Shown here in pieces: positions 6,257 through 13,921 of a DNA stretch of 16,597 nt. A model generated the notes under the pieces. The model had not been told where the DNA came from. It ran no database searches and saw only the letters and a list, made by a program, of their open reading frames with translations. The translations under genes and the position numbers were made by a program. Numbering within the stretch: the stretch's first letter is position 1; each line of letters opens with the position of its first letter. The stretch covers positions 1 to 16,597 of the forward strand of contig DATFMX010000165.1 of the NCBI GenBank assembly GCA_035266685.1. Reading direction: 5' to 3'. The stretch comes from VRUE01 sp035266685. Lineage in GTDB: Bacteria > Actinomycetota > Thermoleophilia > Solirubrobacterales > 70-9.

Positions 6257-9200
6257 GCAGAGGCGGCCCAGTGCCGGGCAGCCGCGGCAGAGGTCCCAGT
6301 CGCGGCGCTCGGGTGGGGCGACCGGGAACTCGCCGGCGCCGATCCGGGCGATGATCGCGGCGAGGTCGCGGCGGCCGTGTTCGATCGCCTCGGCGTCGAG
6401 CAGGGTGAGCACGGGATCGTCCGGGCGTTCGAGGAAGACGTAGGCGACCTCCACCTGCTCGGCGCCGCGCGCCTCGGCGACGGCGAGCGCGTAGACGGCG
6501 CGCTGGATCGAGTACTTGGCGGCGCGCTCGGCGGGGGAGGCGCCGCCGAGGCGGTCGGTCTTGTAGTCGAGGACCAGCGGCGGCGTCCCCTCGCGCTCGG
6601 CCAGCAGGTCGATCGAGCCGCGCAGGGTCGCCTTCTCGATGCCGAGCAGCAGCGGCACCTCGGCGCGACTGGTCACGCCGTCGGCGGCGATCCGCTCGCG
6701 CAGCAGGCGCGAGCCGAGCCAGGCGCGGATCGGCCCGAGCAGCCGCTCCGCCGTTCCGTCGGCCGGGTCGATGCCCGCGAGGGCCGCGTGGCGGGCGATC
6801 AGCTCCTGCGGCGGCTCGGCCCACCCGTTCGCCTGGCTCCACTCGAGCAGCGAGTGGACGGCGGCGCCTCGGGCGGCCGCCTTGCTCCGCCGCCCGGGCC
6901 CACCCGGCTCGTCGCCGGCACTCCCCCCGAGCGCGGTAGAGCTTTGCTCCGCCATGCGGTCGGAACCTCGACCGCGCTCGGTGAGATCGAGGACGCGCTC
7001 CATGTAGAAGCGGTAGCCGCATTCGCCGTAGGCGGCGAGCGCGGTGTAGGAGAGCGGGCGGTTGGGGACGGTCGGTGGGCGGCGCTCCAGCAGCGGCGGG
7101 GCGTCGGCGTCCTCGGTCGTCTCGGCCGCGGGCTCGCGCCGCGTCGCGGTCAGCTCGGCGGCGCGCTCCGGCGAGGGCAGGCTGACCCGCACGGCGATCC
7201 GCGACGGCTCGAAGCTCGCCTCCAGCCCCTCGCGCGGCAGCGGCGGCGGGATCTCGATCTCCGAGTCGCGCTCGCGGTCGACCTCGAAGCCGGCGAGGAT
7301 GCGCTCGACGACCGGCGTCCCGGGCCTGCTGCCGTTGGCCGGCTTCGGCATCGCCACGCCGCTGAGGATCAGCCGCTCGCGGGCCCGCGTCGCCGCGACA
7401 TGGAAGAGGCGCAGCTCCTCGGCCGCTTCGCGTTCCTGGGTCTCCTCGCAGAGCTCGCGGTGGGCGTAGAGGTCGATCGAGGAGGCGCCGAGCCGGCGCA
7501 GCTGCAGGCCGACCCGCGGCTGCTCGCGCTCGTGGCCGAGGGTCAGCGCCGGCAGGCGCGTTCCGGCGAGCAGGCGGCGCGAGAGGTTGGGCACGGCGAC
7601 GACGCCGAACTCGAGCCCCTTGGCGGCGTGGACGGTCATGATCCGCACGCCGTCGTGTCCCTCGACGGCGCTCGCGGCTTCCGCCTCGGCGTCGGCTTCG
7701 GCGCGGGCGAAGAGGAAGTCGAGCAGGCCGCGCAGGTCGCGGCCCTCGCGCGCCTCGAACCCTTCCGCGAGGCGCATCAGCTTGCGCACGTTGGCGAAGC
7801 GCGCCTCGCCTGCCGGCCGCAGCAGCGTCGCCAGGCCGTAGCCGGTCTCGCCGATCGCCGCCTCGACCAGCCCGGCGAGCGGCAGCCGTCCGCCGTGGCG
7901 GCGCAGGCGGTCGACCGTGGCGGCGAACTCGCGCAGCAGCGCCAGCTCCTCGGTCGGTATCTGCTCGAGCCGCTCGGGCGCCTCCAGCTCGGCCTCCGGC
8001 GCCAGCCCCGCCGCGCGCTCGAGCGCCGGCCAGGCGTGGCGCCGCCGTCCCGCCGCGGAGCGCAGCAGCCAGAGCGTGTCGGGCGTGACGGCGCAGGCCG
8101 GCGAGGCGAGGGCGCCGAACAGGGCCTGGTCGTCGAGCGGGTTGGCGATCGTCGCCAGCAGCGCGCAGACGTCCGCCACCTGCTGCTGGGACCAGTAGCC
8201 ACGGCCGCCGATCGTGTAGGGGCGCAGGCCCGCTCGCTCGAGCGAGTCCTCGTAGGCGTCGAGATGGGTGAAGGCGCGCAGCAGGACGACCATCTCGCCG
8301 CGCTCGACGCCGCCTTCGTGCAGGCGGCGCAGCCGCTCGGCGACGAAGCGCGCCTCGGCCAGGTGGGCCGGCGGCGTGTCCGCGTCGGTCGCCGGCGCCA
8401 GCTCGATCCCGTCGGCGTCCCAGCCGTCGCGCGCGGTCAGCAGCAGCTCGACCGCCGGGCCGTCGCCGGCCGGCTGCGGCGTCGCCGGCAGGGCGCCGAC
8501 GCGCAACGGGCGGAAGGCGTCGCCGAGCAGCCGCTCGCCGATCGCGTTTACCGCGGCGATCGCCTCGGGCCGCGAGCGGAAGTTGCCGCTCAGCTCCATC
8601 GCGACCGCGTCGCCGCTCGCCTCGACCGCGCGCCGCTGCTCGCGGAAGACGTCGAGGTCGGCGTGGCGGAAGCCGTAGATCGACTGCAGCTCGTCGCCGA
8701 CCGTCATCAGCTCGGTGCGCGGGCCGCGCAGCGCCTCGATCAGCCGCAGCTGCAGGCGGTTGGTGTCCTGGAACTCGTCGACCAGCAGGTGGCTGAAGCG
8801 GCTGCGGTAGGCGTTGCCGATCTCCTCGCGTTCGAGCAGCCGCACGGCGCGCAGCTGCAGATCCTCGAAGTCGAGCCCTTCGCGGCGCTGCTTGACCGCC
8901 TCGTAGCGGTCGTCGAAGAGCGCCAGCAGCTCGGCGATATGGCGGTAGGCCTCACCGCCCTCGCCCGCCTCGGCAGCGCGCGCCACCGCCGCGTCGATCG
9001 CCTCGCAGTAGGAGGCCATGGCCTTCGCCTTGCTGTCGATGCGCAGCGAGGCGAGCCGGTCGAGGTCCGGTTCGGGTCCGGCGCTCTCCAGCTCGGCCAG
9101 CGCCCGCTCGAGCAGCTCGCGTTTCGCGTCGTTCGGCTTCAGCTCCTCCAGCGCCTGCGCCGCCGCCGCGCTCGCCCGGCGCAGCGCCCCCTCGATGTCG

Positions 9201-9772
9201 GGGGAGCGCGGCGCCGGCAGTCGCGGCCGGTCCTCGCCGCGGCTGCGCAGCTCGGCGTGGATGCCGCTGACGATCGCCCGCAGGCCGCCGACTTCGAACG
9301 CCGCCACCGTGCGCTCGCGCGCCTCCTCGCCGCCGGCGAGGAACTCGGCGAGGGCGTCGTCGAAGGCCTCGCGCGCCGCCCGCTCGGCCTCGGGCGCGTC
9401 GAGCACGCGGAAGCGCGGGTCGATTCCGGCGGCGACCGGGTGGGAGGCGAGCAGCCGGTTGCAGAAGCCGTGGATCGTCGTCACCCAGGCGCCGCCGATC
9501 GCCGCCAGCAACTCCTCGGCCCGGCGCGAGCCGGCGCCGGCTCGCAGCTCCAGCGCCGCGCGGATCCGCTGCCGCAGCTCGCTCGCCGCCTTGTCGGTGA
9601 AGGTGAAGGCGAGAACCGCGTCGGGGGAGACCTCGAGCTCGCAGAGCAGGCGGCAGTAGCGGTCGACCATGACGCCGGTCTTGCCCGTCCCGGCGCCTGC
9701 CTCGACCATGACGTCGTGGCCCGCGGCCTCGATCGCCGCGGCCTGTTCGGGGGTCGGCGTGCGCTCGCTCAC
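6242..9772 (-). CDS. addA: AddA/RecB-like helicase-nuclease (UvrD superfamily 1A)
   Basis: With AddB this should form the ATP-driven helicase-nuclease that resects double-strand breaks for RecA. The 1176-aa protein has a SF1 helicase with Walker A GAGTGKT (26-32), FTFTDKAASEL, motif II DEFQD (332-336), motif III GDELQSIYGFR (359-369), NFRSRPEAI, VHAAKGLEF and motif VI HVAATRARERL (791-801). The C-terminal RecB-type nuclease has H973, D1055 (GSID), D1069-Y-K1071, and four cysteines C918, C1162, C1165, C1172 placed for an AddB/Cas4-style [4Fe-4S] cluster. The start GTG at 9772 shares a GTGA 4-nt overlap with addB's stop and has a GGGAGGA ribosome site just before it (9782-9776); an in-frame GTG at 9784 overlaps addB further. 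Residues 932-948 are encoded by an inserted palindromic repeat. Family assignment is firm; AddA versus an AdnB-like name is less so. Confidence 0.9.
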   Translation of the reverse strand: MSERTPTPEQAAAIEAAGHDVMVEAGAGTGKTGVMVDRYCRLLCELEVSPDAVLAFTFTDKAASELRQRIRAALELRAGAGSRRAEELLAAIGGAWVTTIHGFCNRLLASHPVAAGIDPRFRVLDAPEAERAAREAFDDALAEFLAGGEEARERTVAAFEVGGLRAIVSGIHAELRSRGEDRPRLPAPRSPDIEGALRRASAAAAQALEELKPNDAKRELLERALAELESAGPEPDLDRLASLRIDSKAKAMASYCEAIDAAVARAAEAGEGGEAYRHIAELLALFDDRYEAVKQRREGLDFEDLQLRAVRLLEREEIGNAYRSRFSHLLVDEFQDTNRLQLRLIEALRGPRTELMTVGDELQSIYGFRHADLDVFREQRRAVEASGDAVAMELSGNFRSRPEAIAAVNAIGERLLGDAFRPLRVGALPATPQPAGDGPAVELLLTARDGWDADGIELAPATDADTPPAHLAEARFVAERLRRLHEGGVERGEMVVLLRAFTHLDAYEDSLERAGLRPYTIGGRGYWSQQQVADVCALLATIANPLDDQALFGALASPACAVTPDTLWLLRSAAGRRRHAWPALERAAGLAPEAELEAPERLEQIPTEELALLREFAATVDRLRRHGGRLPLAGLVEAAIGETGYGLATLLRPAGEARFANVRKLMRLAEGFEAREGRDLRGLLDFLFARAEADAEAEAASAVEGHDGVRIMTVHAAKGLEFGVVAVPNLSRRLLAGTRLPALTLGHEREQPRVGLQLRRLGASSIDLYAHRELCEETQEREAAEELRLFHVAATRARERLILSGVAMPKPANGSRPGTPVVERILAGFEVDRERDSEIEIPPPLPREGLEASFEPSRIAVRVSLPSPERAAELTATRREPAAETTEDADAPPLLERRPPTVPNRPLSYTALAAYGECGYRFYMERVLDLTERGRGSDRMAEQSSTALGGSAGDEPGGPGRRSKAAARGAAVHSLLEWSQANGWAEPPQELIARHAALAGIDPADGTAERLLGPIRAWLGSRLLRERIAADGVTSRAEVPLLLGIEKATLRGSIDLLAEREGTPPLVLDYKTDRLGGASPAERAAKYSIQRAVYALAVAEARGAEQVEVAYVFLERPDDPVLTLLDAEAIEHGRRDLAAIIARIGAGEFPVAPPERRDWDLCRGCPALGRLCSGPL
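6929..6979. repeat. palindromic repeat copy 2, inside the addA-like gene
   Basis: An imperfect inverted repeat with arms 6929-6944 and 6964-6979 (14 of 16 pairs; mismatches at 6938/6970 and 6942/6966) around a 19-nt loop. It shares 41 of 50 bases with the repeat at 1311-1360, including the same A-G mismatch in the stem. On the coding strand it is exactly 17 codons, ERGRGSDRMAEQSSTAL, lying between the first cluster cysteine segment (YGECGYRFYMERVLDL) and the RGAAVHSLLEW start of the nuclease. The following GGSAGDEPGGPGRRSKAA also looks like a flexible insert. Confidence 0.75.
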
Positions 9773-12747
9773 CGTTCCTCCCACTCGCCCTCGTCGGCGT
9801 CGGCGGGCGCCCGGTCGCGGCGGCAGATCGGCGCGAAGTCGCAGAAGGCGGGGCAGACGTCGTGGCCGCGCAGGCCGGGGCGCGGGCCGGGGTCGCGGCG
9901 GATGTCGCCGCGCCGCATCCGCGCGACGATCTCACCGGCGCGGCGGCGGGCGTCGGCCAGCATCGCCTCGAACTCCTCGCGCGGGAGCAGGTCCTTGCCG
10001 TAGAGGTCGTAGGCCGCGAGCTCGGCGGCGGCGTCCTCGCGCACGGCGCCGCGCGGTCGCCGCGAGTTGGCCGAGGTGCCGCGCAGCGGGTGGTAGAGCC
10101 CGCCGGCCGCGTCGGCCCCCCAGTGCTCGGCGACCGCGATCAGGTAGAGCTGCAGCTGCAGCTTCGCCTGCTGCTCGAACTTGACCAGCGGCGTGACGCT
10201 GCGCGAGAGCTTGTAGTCGACGACGAGGGCGCGGCCGGACGCGTCGCGGTCGACCCGGTCGATCGCGCCGTGCAGCGCCCAGCCGTCGATCGCCAGCGGC
10301 GGGCGCTCGGCGCTCTCGTCCTCGCCGAAGCGCGCCTCCAGCAGCCAGGGCTCGAAGCCGGCCGGCGCGCGCGCCGCCTCGTCGGCGAGGAAGCGCGCCA
10401 GCAGGCCCTCGACCCGGCGCGTGATCGCCCGCTCGGCCGGGTGGGCGCCGAGCCCGCGCTCAGCCGACTCCTCCTCGACCAGCCGCCGGGCGCGCGCCGT
10501 CCAGGCGGCGAGCGAGTCGGGGCGGGGGAGGGCGTCGCCGCCCGGCCGCTCGCCGTAGAGCCGCTCCAGCACGCGGTGCATCAGGCCGCCCTGGACGAGC
10601 GGGTCGGGCGCCGGGTCGAGCGGTTGCGGGTCGAGCTCGTGGGAGACGAACCAGCGGTAGGAGCAGGTGTCGAAGCCCTCGAGCGTCGTGCCTCCGTAGG
10701 CCGGGACGGCGCTGAGCGCGGCGAGCACCTCCGGGTTGGCGATCGGCCCCGGCGCGCGGCTCGCCGCCTCGGCGCGGCGCGCGCGCTCCAGGCGGGCGGG
10801 AGAGGGGTGCAGGTCGCGCGGCAGGCGCACATCGGTCAGGTCGCGGGCGATCGTCAGCTCCGCCTCGACCGGGTCCTCGCCCTCCGCCGGCGGGGCCGGA
10901 TCGAGCAGGCGGCGGACCTCGTCGAGGAACGGCGAGCGCGCCTCGGCGACGCCGTCCTCGTCGCTGTCGCGGTAGGAGAGGAAGAGCCGCCTGCTCGGCA
11001 GCGCCAGGCAGGCGTGGAAGAGGTAGCGCTCCTCGGCCTCGGGATCGCGGCGGGGGTCGAGCCCGAGCTGCAGCCGCTGCGCTTCGGCGAGGAACGGGTC
11101 CTCGCGGCGCTCGCGGCGCGGGAACTCGCCGTCCTGCAGCGAGGCGACGAAGACATGCTCGAAGCGCGAGGCGCGCAGCCGGTAGGGGCTGGCGATGCGC
11201 ACGCGGCCCTCGACCGGGCCGCTCCAGGCGTCGAAGCGCAGCTCGCGCAGGGTCGCGATCAGGCCCTCGGGGGGCGGCGCGAGGTCGGGCAGCTCGGCGA
11301 GGTCGCCGAGCGCGCTCGCGATCGCCGCCGCCGCGCGCAGCTCGAGGCCGTCGCCGCGCCGCGGCTCGGGCCCGTCCCCCTCGCCGCGCAGCGGTCGCGA
11401 GGCGATCGTCGGCGCGAGTCTGGCCAGCGCGCCGGCGAGCGTCGCGGGTCCCGCGGCGGCGGCCTCGCGCACGGTCAGCAGGTCGGCGGGGAGCTGCTCG
11501 TAGCGCTCCTCCCACAGCTCCAGCGCGTCGGCGGCGCTGCGCAGCCGGCGGCGCCGCGTGGCGCGCTCGAACCAGTCGACCCGGGCGGGGGAGACGCCGG
11601 AGGGGCCGCGCAGGAAGCGCAGCAGGTCGCTCGCCCGGCCGGCGCCGAGCTCGGCCTCGAGCAGGGCGATCAGCGCGCCGCCGACCGATGTCGTCGCAAC
11701 CGGCACCTCGGCCTCCAGCGCCACGGCGATTCCGTATGACTCGAGCACATCGGCGAGCAGCGGACCGCGCCGCGCCGGGTCGCGCACGGCGATCGCGATC
11801 GCCGCCGGGTCGGCGCCCGCGTCGATCAGCTCTACAGCCTGCGCGCCGATCGCCTCGCCCTCCGATCGCTCGCCGGCCGAGCGCAGCAGCACCAGCGCGT
11901 CGCCGGGCGGGCGCCGCGCCGGCTCGGGCCGGCCGAGCTCGCGCTGCAGGTGGACGAGCAGCGGGTCGATGCCGAACGGCGCCGGCTCCGCCGGGCCCGA
12001 CATGGCCTCGGACTCCTCGGCGAGCTCGCTCAGGGTCGTCATCAGCGAGGCGCGCGCGGCGAGCGCCGGGTTGTCCTCCTCGTAGGCGAAGGCGACGCTG
12101 ACCTCGGTCGCCTCGCGCAGCGCCGCCAGCAGCCGCCGCTGGTTGCCGGTCGGCTCGCCCGGCTCGTAGATGAATACCGGTCGCTCGCCCCAGGCGTCGG
12201 GCGCCGCCCGCAGCGCCTCGATCGCCGCCGCGGCGAGCCCGTGGACGTCCCGCATCCCGAGCCCGTCGCGGACCTCGGCGTAGGCGGCGAAGAGCGCGGT
12301 CAGGTCGCCGAGGTAGGCGGAGGACTCGAGCGTCTGCGCCCCCGACTCCAGCGCCGCCGGCTCGAGCCCGGCCGCCTGCAGCTCGTCGAGCAGCCGCTCG
12401 AAGGGGATCGCGAAGCCCGGCCGCGCGGCGGAGCGCCGCAGCGGCCCCAGCCCGCCGCGCCGCGCCGCGATCCCGGCCGAGACAGCGGCGAGGCGCTGGG
12501 CCGGCGTCAGCTCGCTCCCGGCCGAAGCCCCGCATGCCCAGGCGACCTCGCGGAAGAGGTCGGCGAAGGTCAGCACCGAGCCGCCGAGCGCGGCGCCGTC
12601 TGCGCAGAGGCTGCGCTCGAAGCGGAATACGTCGTCGAGGGTCGGTAGGACCAGCACCGGGTCGCGGCCGAGCGCGGCGCGGAACAGCGCCTGGATCCGG
12701 TCGGCGCGACCGGAGTTGGGGGGTCCGTGGATCAGCTTCAGCGGCAT
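9769..12747 (-). CDS. addB: AddB-like PD-(D/E)XK nuclease subunit
   Basis: This 992-aa protein is the partner of the addA product. Its N-terminus has the AddB layout, but the Walker A position reads GPPNSGRADRI (8-18) without the usual GKT/S, so ATP binding here is doubtful. The middle has SF1B-like remnants (RIASPYRLRASRFEHVFVASLQDGEFPRRERRED, 517-550). The C-terminal nuclease is complete: H724 (GGLMHRVLE), D830 (HGAIDRVD), D844-Y-K846, followed by FEQQAKLQLQLYL. Cysteines C695, C965, C969, C975 match the AddB iron-sulfur cluster that pins the nuclease domain. The ATG at 12747 is chosen because the family N-terminus (PLKLIHGPP) starts there; the frame runs on to 13113, but that part is antisense to another gene. 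It leads an addB-addA operon with a 4-nt overlap. Confidence 0.85.
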   Translation of the reverse strand: MPLKLIHGPPNSGRADRIQALFRAALGRDPVLVLPTLDDVFRFERSLCADGAALGGSVLTFADLFREVAWACGASAGSELTPAQRLAAVSAGIAARRGGLGPLRRSAARPGFAIPFERLLDELQAAGLEPAALESGAQTLESSAYLGDLTALFAAYAEVRDGLGMRDVHGLAAAAIEALRAAPDAWGERPVFIYEPGEPTGNQRRLLAALREATEVSVAFAYEEDNPALAARASLMTTLSELAEESEAMSGPAEPAPFGIDPLLVHLQRELGRPEPARRPPGDALVLLRSAGERSEGEAIGAQAVELIDAGADPAAIAIAVRDPARRGPLLADVLESYGIAVALEAEVPVATTSVGGALIALLEAELGAGRASDLLRFLRGPSGVSPARVDWFERATRRRRLRSAADALELWEERYEQLPADLLTVREAAAAGPATLAGALARLAPTIASRPLRGEGDGPEPRRGDGLELRAAAAIASALGDLAELPDLAPPPEGLIATLRELRFDAWSGPVEGRVRIASPYRLRASRFEHVFVASLQDGEFPRRERREDPFLAEAQRLQLGLDPRRDPEAEERYLFHACLALPSRRLFLSYRDSDEDGVAEARSPFLDEVRRLLDPAPPAEGEDPVEAELTIARDLTDVRLPRDLHPSPARLERARRAEAASRAPGPIANPEVLAALSAVPAYGGTTLEGFDTCSYRWFVSHELDPQPLDPAPDPLVQGGLMHRVLERLYGERPGGDALPRPDSLAAWTARARRLVEEESAERGLGAHPAERAITRRVEGLLARFLADEAARAPAGFEPWLLEARFGEDESAERPPLAIDGWALHGAIDRVDRDASGRALVVDYKLSRSVTPLVKFEQQAKLQLQLYLIAVAEHWGADAAGGLYHPLRGTSANSRRPRGAVREDAAAELAAYDLYGKDLLPREEFEAMLADARRRAGEIVARMRRGDIRRDPGPRPGLRGHDVCPAFCDFAPICRRDRAPADADEGEWEER
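9776..9782 (-). promoter_or_regulatory. ribosome binding site GGGAGGA deciding the addA start
   Basis: On the minus strand GGGAGGA (9782 to 9776) is 3 nt before the GTG at 9772, inside the last codons of addB. It is one of the few clear Shine-Dalgarno sequences in the window, as expected for an internal operon gene, and supports 9772 over 9784 as the start. Confidence 0.6.
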
Positions 12748-12753
12748 CGGCGG

Positions 12754-12767
12754 AACTAACCAGCATA
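12754..12767 (-). promoter_or_regulatory. promoter of the addBA operon
   Basis: Two -10-like hexamers are on the minus strand before the ATG at 12747: TATGCT (12767-12762, 14 nt upstream) and TTAGTT (12759-12754, 6 nt upstream). The second gives the leaderless spacing common here; the first is closer to the TANNNT consensus and would leave a short leader. No Shine-Dalgarno is visible. Confidence 0.35.
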
Positions 12768-12864
12768 GGTTCGGCTCCGGCGCGCTCGGTGGCCCCGCGG
12801 AACCGCCTCGGGAAGCCGCAATTGGCGGGTTTCCGCCCCCGGCTTTGCCGTCCACACGCGCCTC

Positions 12865-12870
12865 TAGATT
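12865..12870 (+). promoter_or_regulatory. -10 box TAGATT of the 151-aa gene
   Basis: TAGATT ends 11 nt before the ATG at 12882, within the 134-nt divergent gap shared with the addBA promoter. A small perfect hairpin GGCGGgtttCCGCC (12824-12837) lies upstream of it with no clear role. Confidence 0.45.
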
Positions 12871-12881
12871 GAGCGCAGCAA

Positions 12882-13337
12882 ATGGCACTCTGCTTCGTAG
12901 ACCCCGCCGACGCCATCCGCGCAATCGCCGACTCGATCGGCCGCGAGGCCCGTCGCCAGCTGCTCGGCGAGGCGGTCCGCGCCTGGGTCGACGAGATCCC
13001 CGACGACGAGCTCGAGGTCCACTACGCGAAAGCGCTCTCCGAGCTCGACGAGCACGACCTCTCGATGCTCGCCGCCTGGCACGGCTCGCTGGAGCTCGGC
13101 CAGCCGGTGCCAAACCGCGACTTCCTCATGGGCGCCTTCGGCTCGCTCGGCGACAACCGCCGCGAGGCGCTCAAGTTGGCCGCCGGTTTCCGCGGCGAGG
13201 AGGCAGTCGACGCCGGCGTCACCGAAGACGACGCCCTCGAGCTGGTCCTCGACCTGCTCTCCCAGCCCCGCCTGATGGAGCTCGCCGTAGAGGCCGTAGA
13301 GCTCTACATCTGGGACCGCGCCGGGTCAGATAACTAG
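12882..13337 (+). CDS. hypothetical acidic all-helical protein, 151 aa
   Basis: I do not recognise the family. The product is strongly acidic and looks almost entirely helical, with Leu/Ala/Glu-rich segments such as ADSIGREARRQLLGEAVRAW (16-35) and DDALELVLDLLSQPRLMELA, and one HDLSMLAAWHGSLE segment in the middle. There is no signal peptide, membrane helix or metal-binding motif. The codon use matches the neighbouring chromosomal genes. It is divergent from the addBA operon and has its own -10 box 11 nt before the ATG, which sets the start. The shared divergent region is the only hint of a link to DNA repair. Confidence 0.65.
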   Translation: MALCFVDPADAIRAIADSIGREARRQLLGEAVRAWVDEIPDDELEVHYAKALSELDEHDLSMLAAWHGSLELGQPVPNRDFLMGAFGSLGDNRREALKLAAGFRGEEAVDAGVTEDDALELVLDLLSQPRLMELAVEAVELYIWDRAGSDN

Positions 13338-13362
13338 GTCGGTTCCCGTCTGTCATACGCAG

Positions 13363-13368
13363 TAGGAT
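13363..13368 (+). promoter_or_regulatory. -10 box TAGGAT of the toxin-antitoxin operon
   Basis: TAGGAT ends 6 nt before the ATG at 13375, so transcription should begin at or next to the start codon. The 37-nt gap to the previous gene leaves room for an independent promoter. Confidence 0.45.
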
Positions 13369-13374
13369 TCTTGT

Positions 13375-13626
13375 ATGACGATGCTCAGCTTCCGTGTTCC
13401 CGACGCAGACGCGGTCGAGGTTCAGCGCTGGGCGGAAGCCCTGGGGCTCGAGCGCTCAGAGCTTCTGAGGGACGCCCTCCACCGGCACCTCGTTCGCCTT
13501 CGCAGTGAGGATGAGGTTGCGAATTGGAAGCGGATACCGCTGACCGATGCGGAGAAGTCCCTCAGCCAGATCGCCGACTGGGGGCCAGCCGAGGATTGGG
13601 CCGATTGGGCCGATGAGACGGGGTGA
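13375..13626 (+). CDS. ribbon-helix-helix (CopG/MazE-type) antitoxin
   Basis: The 83-aa product has an N-terminal ribbon-helix-helix DNA-binding domain (residues about 3-42: LSFRVPDADAVEVQRWAEAL, then SELLRDALHRHL) and an acidic, Trp-rich C-terminus (about 45-83, ending GPAEDWADWADETG) that is the likely toxin-binding tail. By analogy with such pairs it would neutralise the toxin and repress the operon. Its 3' end overlaps the toxin gene by 14 nt, coupling their translation. A 9-bp tandem repeat (13594-13602 and 13603-13611) encodes the doubled Asp-Trp-Ala. The codon use is looser than in the flanking genes, compatible with horizontal acquisition. Confidence 0.75.
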   Translation: MTMLSFRVPDADAVEVQRWAEALGLERSELLRDALHRHLVRLRSEDEVANWKRIPLTDAEKSLSQIADWGPAEDWADWADETG

Positions 13627-13921
13627 GATCTGGTTTGCCGCGACTCCGGGCGGCGATCGGCCGGTCCTGATCCTGACGCGCGATCCGGTTGCCGACCGGA
13701 TCCAAGCCGTTGTCGTGGCCGCGCTGACGCGAACCAGGCGAGAGCTCGCCTCGGAGCTGATCCTCACAAGCGCCGACGATGGTGTCCCCACCGACTGCGT
13801 GGTCAATTTCGACAACATTCACACGGTCGCTCGGGACGCCTTCCGCCGCCGCGTCGCCGCGCTGTCCGACGTCAGGTTGCGCCAGGCCTGTCGAGCGCTG
13901 AACGATGCGCTGGGCTGCTAG
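13613..13921 (+). CDS. mazF: MazF/PemK-family endoribonuclease toxin
   Basis: The 102-aa product shows the MazF fold signature: MRRGEIWFA at the start, GGDRPVLILTRDP (13-25) with the conserved Arg-Pro, the AALTRTRR segment (37-44) holding the conserved Thr/Ser near the active site, SADDGVPTDCVVNFDNIHTV, and a C-terminal helix RLRQACRALNDALG. MazF toxins cut mRNA or other RNA at short sequences and are held inactive by the antitoxin. The ATG at 13613 lies inside the antitoxin gene (14-nt overlap); the frame continues upstream, but those residues do not fit the family. The stop codon overlaps the stop of the opposing HAD gene by sharing a CTAG (13918-13921). The symbol is by family. Confidence 0.82.
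   Translation: MRRGEIWFAATPGGDRPVLILTRDPVADRIQAVVVAALTRTRRELASELILTSADDGVPTDCVVNFDNIHTVARDAFRRRVAALSDVRLRQACRALNDALGC

Noticed and set aside
8617..8635. A third match to the palindromic repeat (GCCTCGACCGCGCG)
   Set aside because: Only about 10 bases match, no inverted arm is present, and the codons are ordinary helicase sequence.
6377..10003. A 1208-codon open frame on the plus strand opposite addA and addB
   Set aside because: It is the antisense shadow of a strongly conserved helicase gene in very GC-rich DNA; the product is low-complexity Arg/Gly/Ala/Asp/Gln with no recognisable domain and no promoter.
9862..11739. A 625-codon plus-strand open frame opposite addB
   Set aside because: Same antisense shadow effect; composition is dominated by Arg, Gly, Ala, Glu and Val with no motif, while the minus strand encodes an intact nuclease.
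12748..13113. N-terminal extension of the addB frame upstream of 12747
   Set aside because: It is antisense to the 151-aa gene, Arg-rich, and the family N-terminus (PLKLIHGPP) begins at 12747 behind a promoter.
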